From JBBIWA01 sp037439425 (GTDB lineage Bacteria; Acidobacteriota; Blastocatellia; RBC074): 64,000 nucleotides of DNA. The translations under genes were made by a program, and so were the position numbers. The notes beneath the pieces were generated by a model, which was not told where the DNA came from, made no database searches, and was given only the letters and a program-made list of their open reading frames with translations. Of this stretch, positions 7,958-17,320 are shown one piece after another. Location: the NCBI GenBank assembly GCA_037439425.1, contig JBBIWA010000009.1, positions 62,001-126,000 on the forward strand, given 5' to 3'. How positions within the stretch are numbered: the stretch's first letter is position 1; the number at the start of each line of letters is the position of its first letter.

Positions 7958-9067
7958 ATGAAAGAGTCAGGCAATTGGATCCTAGCCCTGGTCGGCGCCG
8001 TGATGGCGCTGATAGGGACCGTGAGCGCTCAGCAACAAGAAGAGCCTTTCCGTTTCCCTGGAGCACCCTGCAATATGCCCCCTTACCTGCACTGTCCCGA
8101 CAGAGAGTGCTCAGGGGCTACGGTAATCAACCAAGGAAATGTTGTCGAGATGAAGACGCGCCGCACCTATTTTCTCGATTATCCGTGCGATTTGAAGAAG
8201 GGTGAGAAGGTTACTTTCATTCTCAGTCTGCATGGCGGCGGTTCCTACGGGAATTGGCAGCGCCACTACTTCCCACTCCTGGATTATGTGGACAAGTATC
8301 GTCTGGTTGTCGCTACCCCGAACTCCCCAACGCGGGCCTGGTCTACGGCCGATGATGAATACTTGCAGAACATCGTCAATTTCGTCATCGAGCAGATCGG
8401 CAAAGAGAACATCAAGGCCTTCTGGTTGGCTGGGCATTCGCAGGGCGGCATGACCGCCAACAGGCTCGTGCGGACGGACTTTTTTAAGGACAAAGTAGAT
8501 GGCTGGCTCAGCCTGTCCGGCGGTCGTTTGGGCGGGAACCCTGGCCGCAGCGCAACCTTCTCTCCTGTTGGCGCTGGAGCTCCTTCCGCTGGTGCAGCCT
8601 CGGCTGGCGCTCCCGGCCGCCCGGGCAGCGGGGGCAGCAGTGCGATGGCATCAGCAATGGCAGCCCTGCGCGAGCTGCCTGAGGCCGATTTCTCGTTCAT
8701 CTACACAACGGGCCAGCGCGAAATGGATGAGAAAGGCCTGCCCGAGAATTCTGACTGGGCCAAGAAATACTCTTGCGGTCCACGGCGTCTGCAAGGGGAG
8801 GTTGTGGATACCAAGGCCGGCTACGTCTATGACAGCACCAGGCTGAATCTATTGCGTCCGGGTTGGGGACTGCTGCCGGCGCCCGGCAAGGCTCAAGTCT
8901 TCGTCTATCCTGACTGCAAGGACGGCCGAGTCGTGGCTGATGTCGTCCGCCTTGACAAGGGACACACCGAAGGACTCGAACCAAAAGTCACCGAAGAGCT
9001 CATCAAGCTGATGCTCTCGGCAAAAGGTGGCAAGCTTCAACAGGCCCGGTTGGCCCAAGAGAAATAA
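7958..9067 (+). CDS. Secreted alpha/beta hydrolase, LpqC/PHB-depolymerase-like
   Basis: At 369 aa it has a signal peptide (about 1-24, ending VSAQQ). The nucleophile elbow is AGHSQGGM (Ser161), preceded by a LHGGG oxyanion-type loop; a late acidic/His region, LDKGHTEGLEP, could supply the catalytic His. The layout fits family CE1-like esterases and PHB-depolymerase-like proteins (feruloyl esterase or polyester depolymerase); the true substrate is not deducible. A Gly/Ala/Ser/Pro-rich insert (about 197-232) looks like a flexible loop. Six Cys, several near the mature N-terminus, suggest disulfides and export. The SD AGGAGG at 7944-7949 fixes the start. A promoter and palindrome lie 100 nt upstream. 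Confidence 0.75.
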   Translation: MKESGNWILALVGAVMALIGTVSAQQQEEPFRFPGAPCNMPPYLHCPDRECSGATVINQGNVVEMKTRRTYFLDYPCDLKKGEKVTFILSLHGGGSYGNWQRHYFPLLDYVDKYRLVVATPNSPTRAWSTADDEYLQNIVNFVIEQIGKENIKAFWLAGHSQGGMTANRLVRTDFFKDKVDGWLSLSGGRLGGNPGRSATFSPVGAGAPSAGAASAGAPGRPGSGGSSAMASAMAALRELPEADFSFIYTTGQREMDEKGLPENSDWAKKYSCGPRRLQGEVVDTKAGYVYDSTRLNLLRPGWGLLPAPGKAQVFVYPDCKDGRVVADVVRLDKGHTEGLEPKVTEELIKLMLSAKGGKLQQARLAQEK

Positions 9068-9472
9068 GTCATCCAGAGCTTGAGCTGGCGACAGCCTCCG
9101 GAGCCAGCAGGACGCTCCCCGATCCCCGGACCGCGGAAGCTGCGTGAAGCGGTCCAGGGCCTAGTTAATTAAGCAGCGCGGCGCCTGCCGCACGTAAGCG
9201 CTCGTTTTTTGACTGGAAACGAACAGTAGCCAGGACTCGTTAGAGTCGACCCGTTAGGGTGGCTCACCATCTTAAAACGATGATCGAAGATCGCGAGCTT
9301 CTATCATCTACCTTCAATCTTCGTCTATCTGTGGTGAGTAATGTTCACCTCGGCCCGTGTTTTTGGTTACTGACATCTGCCACACTGTCCGTTTACGCGG
9401 CCGCAAGTCCTGTTTAATGGCAGACGACAGAGCCTGGAACTGGTGCCGCCGTTGCAGGGTGTGATGACCCAG

Positions 9473-9496
9473 ATTCGGATTTCGGATTTCGGATTT
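9473..9496. repeat. Heptamer tandem repeat (ATTTCGG)
   Basis: ATTCGG, ATTTCGG, ATTTCGG, ATTT in a row, followed by the related AATTCGCAATTCG (9499-9511). The same kind of 7-bp repeat occurs at 46914-46940. Confidence 0.7.
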
Positions 9497-10256
9497 AAAT
9501 TCGCAATTCGAAATCCCCAAACGTAGTTCACCGGCCCGCCGCTGGATCACTGAGCCTCACTTGAGTGTTTTGCGAGAGAAAGGCAGTTATCAAACCGCCA
9601 GTTTGATAACTTTCCTTATTCCTCTCGCGCCGCGCACTCAACACGCATCGCCACCGCACGGCATGAACGCTCCATCTCTTTGCAGTCTTGATTGTCCCTG
9701 CCACCAAGCTAGACGACGAACCGGCTCTTGTGAAGGAACCACCTAACTCAATCCGCATAAGACTAAATCAGGGCAACAGAGATGGGGGCACCAGGTTTCA
9801 CGCAAAGGCGCAAAGTTCGAAGGGCGGTGCCCCAATCTTGCGTGCTTCGACTTATAGCGGTCTTCACTCGGATCAGGAGAGGACCACTTAAGCCTTTGGC
9901 TCTCCACCATGGCTGAAAAGAGTGTTATTCTGCTCCCGGCCAGAAAGAATAAGAGCGGTTAGTGGCTGGCGCCGGGTTCTGCTCCACAAGCTCGCCACGA
10001 AAGCGGTAGCGCGTTTGACTGGGCTGCTGGCTGATGCGGTGTGGGGCCGGAAAAAGAAGTCAAGGCCCTCGCCAATTCGGTCGCTGCGGCCTACTTGCGT
10101 CTGGGCCCGGGGAGGCGCCGCCTCCCAGCACAAAGCCTTGATCAAACGCGCTCACTGGGCTTTAATCCGCTGCAGCCTCGGGCAGCGAGCTTCGTTCATC
10201 AAGCCTGATTGCCTGAAGGCTGCGGAACCTGTTTTCTGAAGAGTTGTCCCGTGCCA

Positions 10257-10308
10257 CTGGCGCAGCGCGGGAGAAAGGATGAAAGGTCCGCAGGTCTGAT
10301 TTTCTGAG
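10257..10308 (+). repeat. Left arm of inverted repeat flanking the nuclease gene
   Basis: The sequence beginning CTGGCGCAGCGCGGGAGAAA and ending CAGGTCTGATTTTCTGAG matches the reverse complement of 13123-13177 at about 48 of 52 positions, with one 3-nt gap. Its first half also matches the module before family A copies 1 and 2. Confidence 0.75.
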
Positions 10309-10506
10309 GGGGCTGTTATTCCTGAACCAATCACCAGAGGGAAATTCGGAGCTGTGGTCGGGTTGGCCTTGTTGCTGGATGTAGTAGTTTACCTCTACAC
10401 CGAAAGCGCTGGCGCTGCTGCGCGCGACGCTGGTAGGAATAGCCGCGATCTGGTTCCTACGTCACTACAGCCAGGGCGATAATTAGCAAACTCCGGTTAG
10501 TACGAG

Positions 10507-13113
10507 ATGAGGCTCAGAAAGAAAGAACTTCTCCTCTTCGTTCTCTGGGTGAGCGGGGCGATCTTCGCGGTGAAGCTCAGCCACGCGACGCTCACCAGAC
10601 CAGCGTCACTGCTTGCCATTCACGAGATTCAGGGCAGCGGCCCTACTTCTCCTCTCCTCGGTCAAACAGTCACGACTAGCGGTATTGTCACGGGCCTTAA
10701 AAGCAACGGCTTTTTCATTCAAACGCCGGAAGCTAACGTGGATGGCAATCCGAACACCTCTGAAGGCATCTTCGTCTTCACCTCCAGCGCGCCACCTGCG
10801 GCCGCCGTGATCGGCAATCTCGTGACAGTGACCGGCACGGTCCAGGAGTTTGTTCCGGCATCCGATCCTTCCAGTCCCCCTTTAACTGAGCTTGCTGGCT
10901 CAATCACCGTGACGGTGGTGTCAACTGGCAACGCGCTGCCAGCCCCGATCAGGCTCACTGCGGCTGAGACCAGCCCGGCTGGTTCCCTCGAGCAACTAGA
11001 AAAGTACGAAGGCATGCGTGTGCGCGTAGACTCGCTCACTGTGATTTCGCCAACTCAGGGTTTCGTCAATGAAACCACTGCCACCGGGTCTTCAAATGGC
11101 ATCTTCTTCGGCGTGATCACTGGTGTAGCAAGGCCCTTTCGTGAGCCGGGGATTGAAGCGCCCGAGGCGATTCCTTCATCGCCCTGTTGCCTTGCCCGCT
11201 TTGATGGGAATCCGGAACGGCTGCGCGTTGACAGCGACGCGCAGCCCGGTGCCCTCAGGCTTGAAGTAACCAGCGGAGCCATTGTCACCAATCTGACGGG
11301 GCTGCTCGATTACGGCTCGCGCGCTTACACCATCCTGCCCGATGCCGCAACGCCACCAACGGTCACAGGCCAAACCAGCGCCACTGCTGTTCCTGCTCCC
11401 ACGCCAGATGAGTTCACCGTGGCCTCGTTCAATCTGCAGCGCTTCTTTGACGATCAAAATGATCCGGCGCTCAGCGAGCCAGTGCTGACCACGACGGCAT
11501 TCAATAACCGGCTGAACAAAGCTTCGCTGGCGATTCGCCAGATCTTGCGCTCACCTGACATCATCGGCGTTCAGGAGGTTGAAAACCTGACCACGCTGCA
11601 AGCCATCGCCAGCAAAATCAACAATGATGCCGTCGCAGCCGGTGATCTCAATCCGAACTATCAGGCTTATCTCAACGAAGGCAATGATCCCGGTGGCATT
11701 GATGTTGGCTTCCTAGTTAAAGGCGCGCGCGTCACTGTCGCTGAGGTGACGCAGGTAGGCAAGACTGAAACCTTCACCAATCCCCACACCGGGATGCCAG
11801 AAACAACTCATGACCGGCCGCCGCTCATCTTGCGCGCCATGATCGAGTCGCCGAGCGGCGCGCCATTCCCAATCACAGTTATCGTCAATCATCTGCGCTC
11901 GCTTTCAGGCATCAATGACACGGCCGATGGCGCTCGCGTGCGCGCCAAGCGGCGCGCGCAAGCTGAGTTTCTGGCCAGGCTGATCCAGTCGCGGCAAGCG
12001 GCGGACCCGAATGAGCACATAATTTCTCTGGGCGATTACAATGCCTTTCAGTTCAATGACGGTTATGTAGATGTCATCGGCGCGATCAAAGGACTGCCGG
12101 CACCGGCCGAGACGGTGCTGCTTGCGAGCAGCGATCTGGTTGGTCCCGATCTCACCGATCTGGTCGAGCAGGTCAATGCCGAGCAGCGATATTCCTACCT
12201 TTTCGGCGGCAACGCCCAGGTGCTGGATCATATTCTGATCACAGCGAATCTGCTCACCCGAGTAAGCCGCATCAGTTTTGCGCGCAGCAATGCGGACTTC
12301 CCTGAATCTATGCGCGGCGATGCGCGGCGACCTGAGCGCCTCTCGGATCACGACGCGCCCGTGGCATATTTCAAGTTCACTCCGGCAGTTGACTTTGTAG
12401 CGAGCGTCTCAGCCGCTAATTACCTGGGTACAGAGCTAGCGAGTGAAGCTATCGTTGCAGCGTTTGGCACAGGGTTAGCCACTGCCACCGAAGCCGCGAC
12501 CGGACTGCCGCTTCCGACCGTGCTGGCTGGCACAACCGTGAAAGTGACTGACCGCAGGGGTGCAGAACGCTTAGCTCCGCTTTTTTTCGTCTCTCCCACT
12601 CAGGTCAATTACCTGATCCCGCCAGGAACCGAGGTGGGAACGGCCACATTTAGCATCACCACCAGTGAGGGGAAGACTACGACAGGCACGATCCAGATCG
12701 CCTCTGTAGCTCCAGGGCTCTTCACTGCCAATGCTGATGGACAAGGCACAGCCGCTGCTTACCTGCTGCGCGTCAAAGCTGATAACTCGCAGACGACCGA
12801 ACCGGTCGCGCAATACAGCGCCGTGCAGAACAAGTTTGTCGCTGTGCCGATAGACCTAGGACCGGAAACCGATCAGGTGTTCCTCGTCCTCTTCGGCACG
12901 GGGCTGCGCTTTCGCAGCGATCTTTCAGCCGTGCTTGCGGGCATTGGCGGCGTGAAAGCAGAGGTGCTCTATGCTGGAGCGCAAGGCAGTTTCGTAGGCC
13001 TGGATCAGATCAATCTGCCTATTCCACGCAGCTTGATCGGGCGTGGTGAAGTGGATGTGGTATTGACGGTGGATGGCAAAACGGCCAATGTGGTCAAGAT
13101 CCATATCAAGTGA
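10507..13113 (+). CDS. Secreted endonuclease/exonuclease/phosphatase-fold protein with TIGR03437-like tail
   Basis: At 868 aa it has a signal-anchor-like start (MRLRKKELLLFVLWVSGAIF). Residues about 36-130 resemble the OB-like domain of ExeM/YhcR-type extracellular nucleases (IHEIQGSGPTSPLLGQTV, VTVTGTVQEF). Residues about 300-620 are an EEP catalytic domain: FTVASFNLQRFF, GVQEVENL (Glu357), VNHLRS, GDYNAF, LDHIL and the final SDHDAP (Asp614, His615). Residues about 632-868 match the acidobacterial TIGR03437 C-terminal domain (FVSPTQVNYLIPPGTEVGTATF, SVAPGLFTANADGQG). An extracellular DNase or phosphodiesterase is the likely role. The gene sits between inverted repeat arms 10257-10308 and 13123-13177. 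The SD is weak. Confidence 0.85.
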   Translation: MRLRKKELLLFVLWVSGAIFAVKLSHATLTRPASLLAIHEIQGSGPTSPLLGQTVTTSGIVTGLKSNGFFIQTPEANVDGNPNTSEGIFVFTSSAPPAAAVIGNLVTVTGTVQEFVPASDPSSPPLTELAGSITVTVVSTGNALPAPIRLTAAETSPAGSLEQLEKYEGMRVRVDSLTVISPTQGFVNETTATGSSNGIFFGVITGVARPFREPGIEAPEAIPSSPCCLARFDGNPERLRVDSDAQPGALRLEVTSGAIVTNLTGLLDYGSRAYTILPDAATPPTVTGQTSATAVPAPTPDEFTVASFNLQRFFDDQNDPALSEPVLTTTAFNNRLNKASLAIRQILRSPDIIGVQEVENLTTLQAIASKINNDAVAAGDLNPNYQAYLNEGNDPGGIDVGFLVKGARVTVAEVTQVGKTETFTNPHTGMPETTHDRPPLILRAMIESPSGAPFPITVIVNHLRSLSGINDTADGARVRAKRRAQAEFLARLIQSRQAADPNEHIISLGDYNAFQFNDGYVDVIGAIKGLPAPAETVLLASSDLVGPDLTDLVEQVNAEQRYSYLFGGNAQVLDHILITANLLTRVSRISFARSNADFPESMRGDARRPERLSDHDAPVAYFKFTPAVDFVASVSAANYLGTELASEAIVAAFGTGLATATEAATGLPLPTVLAGTTVKVTDRRGAERLAPLFFVSPTQVNYLIPPGTEVGTATFSITTSEGKTTTGTIQIASVAPGLFTANADGQGTAAAYLLRVKADNSQTTEPVAQYSAVQNKFVAVPIDLGPETDQVFLVLFGTGLRFRSDLSAVLAGIGGVKAEVLYAGAQGSFVGLDQINLPIPRSLIGRGEVDVVLTVDGKTANVVKIHIK

Positions 13114-13122
13114 AGGCCTTTT

Positions 13123-13177
13123 CTCGGAAAATCAGACCTGCGGACTTTTCCTCCTTTCTCCCACGCTGCGCGGGCAG
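13123..13177 (-). repeat. Right arm of inverted repeat flanking the nuclease gene
   Basis: Reverse-complement partner of 10257-10308, starting 10 bp after the nuclease stop codon. On the minus strand it directly follows a family A copy (13187-13288). Confidence 0.75.
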
Positions 13178-13186
13178 CATGCAGAG

Positions 13187-13288
13187 CTCCTCGGAAGAGC
13201 CTGGGAGCGCACGCATCCTTGCGTGCTGCGGCTTCGATCAGCGGGCTGCTGCCTGAAACCTGGCACGCTAGAAGCGCGCGCTCCCAGA
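13187..13288 (-). repeat. Family A palindromic repeat on the minus strand
   Basis: On the minus strand it reads CTGGGAGCGCGCGCTTCTAG ... GCACGCAAGGATGCGTGCGC TCCCAGG CTCTTCCGAGGAG, the same design as the plus-strand copies. This copy points toward the 3' end of the nuclease gene, so here its SD-like edge precedes no gene. Confidence 0.75.
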
Positions 13289-13376
13289 AGCCTTTATTGT
13301 TTTCTCCCGCCTGGCACAAGCGACCCGAACGACTCCGCCGGAATGTCACGCAAACTCGCCGCTTGCGCCCTCACTC

Positions 13377-16300
13377 CTAGAATTTGAGCTTGAGGGCGAA
13401 TTGGAAGTTGCGCATCGGGTCATTGCCAAAGAAGGCGGTTGAGTTGATCACCCCCGCATTCGGGTTAGGGTTAGCCGGATTGCCGATGAACGACTCGGGA
13501 TTGCCCAAGTTGGCGCGGTTGAAGAAATTCACCGACTCAATGCGAAACTCCAGTTCAGTGGTCTCGGTGAATTTGAACTTCTTGAAGAGTGAAGCATCGG
13601 TCCGCCAGTAGCCAGGGCCACGCAGCGAGTTTCTCCGCATGTTGCCGAATGTGCCGACCGCCGGTTTGCTGAAGACACCTACTGGGTTGAAGTACCGGAT
13701 GTCGCCGCGGCTGTCGCGGGTGACCTCAGTCTTCAACTCGCCGCTGATGTTCGGACGGCAGCTGCCCGTATCCACGATGCCGCTTGTGTCATAGCAGATA
13801 TCGAAGGGCAAGCCACTCTGAATTGTGGTGTTCGAGTTGAACTGCCAACCGCCGATGAAGAAATCGGCCGCGCGCGAGATGTTACCAAGGAAGCGCTTGC
13901 CTTTACCGATTGGCAACTCCCACACCTGCGAGAGGACGAAGTTGTGTGTCCGCTCCCAGCTCGCTGGCCCGCGGTTGAGGTTGGCGTCAAAGAAGAAGTA
14001 GCTGGCGTCATCCTGAATCGCGCGCTGCAGAGTGTAGTGTGCCAGGATCGAGTAGCCCTGCGAGAAGCGCTTCTCAGCCTTGACTTGGAGCGAGTCATAG
14101 CGGTTGTCAGAGCAGTTGCAGAAGTAATCAATTCCCTGCGTCCAACCAAACTTCTGGAAGAAGGGTTTAGCCAGGTTGCTGTTGCGGCCCGGAGTGAAAC
14201 CTGTGATCGGCACCTGGTTGAAGTTAATCGCTGGACCATCACCCGCAAACACGTGCGTGCCCTTGTTGCCGACGTAACCCACTTCGAATGAGATGGTATC
14301 GGTCAACTGGTGCTGCACGATCACATTGTAGGCGTCCACACTGGGCAAGCGCTGCTTATCTGGTAGGAGACGCGTGAAGACGCCGTCGGGGAGGAAGAAT
14401 TTGCCGTCTGCGGGCAGCGTGGCGTTCGGCGTGCCGCCCTGATTAGGTGGTCTGTTAAGGCCAAAGAAATTGGTGAAAGCTGGCGGCCCTTGCGCAAGCG
14501 TGAAGGCGCTGCGGAACGGGCCCGGATTAAGCTGCTGTACGGCGAGCACTGGCAGGTTTTGCGTCACCGAGTGGCCAAAGAGCGAGCCGAAGACGCCGAT
14601 GTCATAACTGCGCCCGTAGCCAGCGCGAATTACCGTCTTCTCGGTCAGTTTGTAGGCGAGCGCTATGCGCGGGGCAAAGTTGACGCTGTTTTCTACGTTG
14701 CCGTTGAGATCAGTGTCGCCGATACCCACGGTACGGATCTGTCCCGTCTCGACGCTCAAAAAGCCTGCATTGCCTGGCTTGTTGATCGACTGCGGATTGA
14801 TGATATCCAGGCGCAAGCCATAGTTGATGGTCAACTTCGGAGTAGCACGCCAGGTGTCTTGGCCATAGTAGAAGTGGCGCCACTGCCGTTCACGCGCATC
14901 AGTGTTCGAGCTGATATAGCGCCCAAAGAAAGTCACGTCGCCCAGCAGGAAGGTCGCCAGTCCCAGACCGCCGCCCAATGTGGGATGGGCTGTGCCCAAG
15001 CGGCTGAAGGAGAGCTCGCCCGCGCGATGAACATCGCTCGGTACACGCAGGTTGTAAGCGCGGCGCACATCCACACCGAACTTGAAAGTGTGGTTGCCGT
15101 AAAACCTGGTCGTGTTACTAACGAACTGGAGCTGATTCTCATCCTGATCGAGCGGACAGTTGCAACGGTTGACGCCGAGGCCGGAGCCGAAGTTGAAACC
15201 GCTGTCTGGCCCATCCACGAAACCAGCAAACAGACCTGAGCTGAAGTCATCCAGATTCAGACCTGGCACACCTGCATCAGCCGCTGTCCTCTTGCCGAAA
15301 TCGAAAGGCAGTACATTGACCTTATAGCGGAAGAACCCGAACCGGAAGTCGGTGACCCAGGCCGGTGACCAGACATAGTCAAAACCATAGGCTACACTCT
15401 GGTTGCGCACCTTCGAGGTGCCCCCGAGCGAGACTAACTCTTGGCCACCACCTGCGCCGAAAGCCGTCGGACCGTTGCGATCAAAGTCAGCGAAGCTGTA
15501 GCGCCCGAAGGTGTTGAATTTTTCGCTGAGCTTGGCATCAATGCGCACGTCAAAGCTATCCTTGTCGAAGCCCTCGATACCCGAGGCTACGTAGTTATCC
15601 ACCGTGCCATTTAACCGCCCCGGGGCGTTCGGTAGCGGGATCAACTTCAAGATGTTGAGTGCTTGCTGGGAAAGTCGCGCTGGGGGAATCCTATTGCCAG
15701 CAAACGGCGTCCGGTTGATGAGGTTGCCCCCAGCATCGAAGACTGAGGTAGCCGGATCGTAGATGGTCTGGCCGTAGGCGCTCAGATCACCCTGGCGCGC
15801 TGCTTGAGTCGGTACGCTCAAAAGCCTCGAACCGCCGGTCTTGCTGCGCAGCCCCTCATAGTCACCGAAGAAGAAGAACCTATTTTTGATAATCGGCCCG
15901 CCGATAGATCCGCCGAACTGATTGCGCAGCGTATCGGGGATGAATTTGTTGGTCAGACTATTCCTCTGGGCTTGCGAGAAGGGATTGCGCGCCTGGAACT
16001 CATCATTCTGCCGGAAGAGGAAGGCGCTGCCGTGAAATTCATTCGTGCCCGACTTGGTTTGCACCGAAACTACACCGGCAATGGCCTGGCCGAACTCAGC
16101 ATCGTAGTTCTGCGAAGTGATCTTGGTCTCGCCAATGGCCTCGAAGTTCGGGTTGATGACGATGATGCCGAGAATCGGATCACGGTTTTCAGTCCCATCG
16201 AGCTGGTAGCCAGTCCCGCTGAAGTGCTGGCCATTGACCATGGTCTGAATTGACCCTTGTGGGTTCTCGCTCGCAGCGTGCTGCCACTGCAACTGTTGCG

Positions 16301-16799
16301 TGCCGGGTGTGAGCAGGATAAAGCGGGTGAAGTTACGGTCGAGAATCGGCAGGTCAGTGATCTGCTTCGTCTCGAAGGTCACGGCCACGTCAGCGCGGTC
16401 GGTCTTCAGCAGTGGCGCTTCTGTTGTGATCGTGACCTCTTCGGTGATCTGACCCGGTTGCAACTGAAGGTTGGCTTCTGAAGCCCGGTCCACATTGACC
16501 ACCACTGTCTCAATCACACCAGCCTTGAAGCCCTGGGCCTCGACCTTGACGCGATAGGTGCCTGGAAGCAGGCGCGTGTAGTTATAGTTTCCACTGCTAT
16601 TGGTTTGTGTGGTGAAACTGAGGTTCTTGCTTGTGTCTGTGATCGTCACGGTCGCGTTCGGAATCGCGGCCCCTGACTGATCGGTTACTGTGCCAAAGAT
16701 GCTGCCGTAGACTGCCTGCCCAAGTAGCTGGCCGGGCCAGAAGACAACGCCCAGCAAAAGGCATAAAGCAACCAGAGATAATTTCTCAAGTGCTTTCAT
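13377..16799 (-). CDS. Oar-like TonB-dependent outer membrane receptor 1
   Basis: At 1140 aa it imports or binds a large substrate across the outer membrane using TonB energy. It has a signal peptide (about 1-27), a carboxypeptidase-regulatory-like domain (about 28-115, SIFGTVTDQSGAAIPNATVTI), a plug (about 125-220, with QLDGTENRD) and a long beta-barrel ending FQFALKLKF with a terminal aromatic residue. The start at 16799 is chosen over an upstream in-frame codon because GGAGGG lies just before it. No TonB box is obvious, as usual for this acidobacterial group. It is divergent from the regulator at 17321. The substrate is unknown; nearby glycosidase and TPR/CRTAC1 genes suggest polysaccharide. 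Confidence 0.9.
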   Translation of the reverse strand: MKALEKLSLVALCLLLGVVFWPGQLLGQAVYGSIFGTVTDQSGAAIPNATVTITDTSKNLSFTTQTNSSGNYNYTRLLPGTYRVKVEAQGFKAGVIETVVVNVDRASEANLQLQPGQITEEVTITTEAPLLKTDRADVAVTFETKQITDLPILDRNFTRFILLTPGTQQLQWQHAASENPQGSIQTMVNGQHFSGTGYQLDGTENRDPILGIIVINPNFEAIGETKITSQNYDAEFGQAIAGVVSVQTKSGTNEFHGSAFLFRQNDEFQARNPFSQAQRNSLTNKFIPDTLRNQFGGSIGGPIIKNRFFFFGDYEGLRSKTGGSRLLSVPTQAARQGDLSAYGQTIYDPATSVFDAGGNLINRTPFAGNRIPPARLSQQALNILKLIPLPNAPGRLNGTVDNYVASGIEGFDKDSFDVRIDAKLSEKFNTFGRYSFADFDRNGPTAFGAGGGQELVSLGGTSKVRNQSVAYGFDYVWSPAWVTDFRFGFFRYKVNVLPFDFGKRTAADAGVPGLNLDDFSSGLFAGFVDGPDSGFNFGSGLGVNRCNCPLDQDENQLQFVSNTTRFYGNHTFKFGVDVRRAYNLRVPSDVHRAGELSFSRLGTAHPTLGGGLGLATFLLGDVTFFGRYISSNTDARERQWRHFYYGQDTWRATPKLTINYGLRLDIINPQSINKPGNAGFLSVETGQIRTVGIGDTDLNGNVENSVNFAPRIALAYKLTEKTVIRAGYGRSYDIGVFGSLFGHSVTQNLPVLAVQQLNPGPFRSAFTLAQGPPAFTNFFGLNRPPNQGGTPNATLPADGKFFLPDGVFTRLLPDKQRLPSVDAYNVIVQHQLTDTISFEVGYVGNKGTHVFAGDGPAINFNQVPITGFTPGRNSNLAKPFFQKFGWTQGIDYFCNCSDNRYDSLQVKAEKRFSQGYSILAHYTLQRAIQDDASYFFFDANLNRGPASWERTHNFVLSQVWELPIGKGKRFLGNISRAADFFIGGWQFNSNTTIQSGLPFDICYDTSGIVDTGSCRPNISGELKTEVTRDSRGDIRYFNPVGVFSKPAVGTFGNMRRNSLRGPGYWRTDASLFKKFKFTETTELEFRIESVNFFNRANLGNPESFIGNPANPNPNAGVINSTAFFGNDPMRNFQFALKLKF

Positions 16800-16856
16800 C
16801 ACAATACCCTCCTGTTGATGATCGAAGTTTGACACTCCAACATCGAGATTGGACTC

Positions 16857-16873
16857 GAGACCTCTGAGGTCTC
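16857..16873. promoter_or_regulatory. Perfect palindrome upstream of TonB receptor 1
   Basis: GAGACCTC-T-GAGGTCTC lies 58 bp before the receptor start codon. An ATTATC (16890-16895), read as GATAAT on the minus strand, could be a -10 just upstream, which would place the palindrome downstream of the start site as an operator. The remaining 520-bp divergent gap shows nothing else clear until the promoter at 17211. Confidence 0.45.
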
Positions 16874-17210
16874 AAGCATCACCTGAACCATTATCTTTTA
16901 GGAATCAGGAATGTTCGAGTGATTGCTTATTGGCTCACGACCCGTTAGTCGAGAGCTAGTGTCATCCCAGCAGGAAGCGTTGAAGTCTTCAGCTCAGGGT
17001 TGTGCTTTCAGTGTGTCTCCTGAAGACCGTATTGTTAGTTCTAAACAGCGTCCCTTATCTCTCATGGAACCTGCTTGTAGATGCAACCATTCTAAACGCC
17101 CGTCTTGCTCCAGGTCAACGGACCGAAAAAAACACCACTTCAACCCGTTTCAGACCTAAATGCTTTCAGAGCCCTGCTATAGCGGCCAGGATAAGATACG
17201 CTCCTCCGGG

Positions 17211-17239
17211 TTGGCGCCGGAAGTTAAGCGGCGTATAAT
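17211..17239 (+). promoter_or_regulatory. Sigma70-type promoter for the winged-helix-like regulator
   Basis: TTGGCG (17211-17216), a 17-nt spacer and a perfect TATAAT (17234-17239) precede the regulator gene by 81 nt. Confidence 0.6.
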
Positions 17240-17287
17240 ACGGTTACTCTCTCTGGGTTCAGAGTCTTAAGGGAGAATCCGATCACC

Positions 17288-17308
17288 GGTTACATACGGG
17301 TTGTAACC
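17288..17308. promoter_or_regulatory. Inverted repeat at the ribosome-binding region of the regulator gene
   Basis: GGTTACA (17288-17294), TACGGGT, TGTAACC (17302-17308): perfect 7-bp arms, 12 nt before the ATG and where an SD would be expected. It could be an autoregulatory operator or an RNA stem blocking initiation; no SD is visible. Confidence 0.5.
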
Positions 17309-17320
17309 CTCTCTTTTCTG

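Larger units (their letters stand above)
9068..10506. other. 1.4 kb without a convincing gene
   Basis: Short open frames on both strands here lack SDs, family motifs and consistent codon use. The stretch holds a 7-bp tandem repeat (9473-9496), a GC-rich palindrome GGAGGCGCCGCCTCC (10111-10125) and the left arm of an inverted repeat pair (10257-10308). It reads like eroded sequence between two secreted-enzyme genes. Confidence 0.5.

Noticed and set aside
9888..10239. Short frames on both strands in the gap before the nuclease
   Set aside because: No SD, no motif, no conserved composition; overlapping frames on both strands argue against coding.
14490..15239. 249-codon plus-strand frame inside TonB receptor 1
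   Set aside because: Antisense to the receptor, with no SD or recognisable domain.
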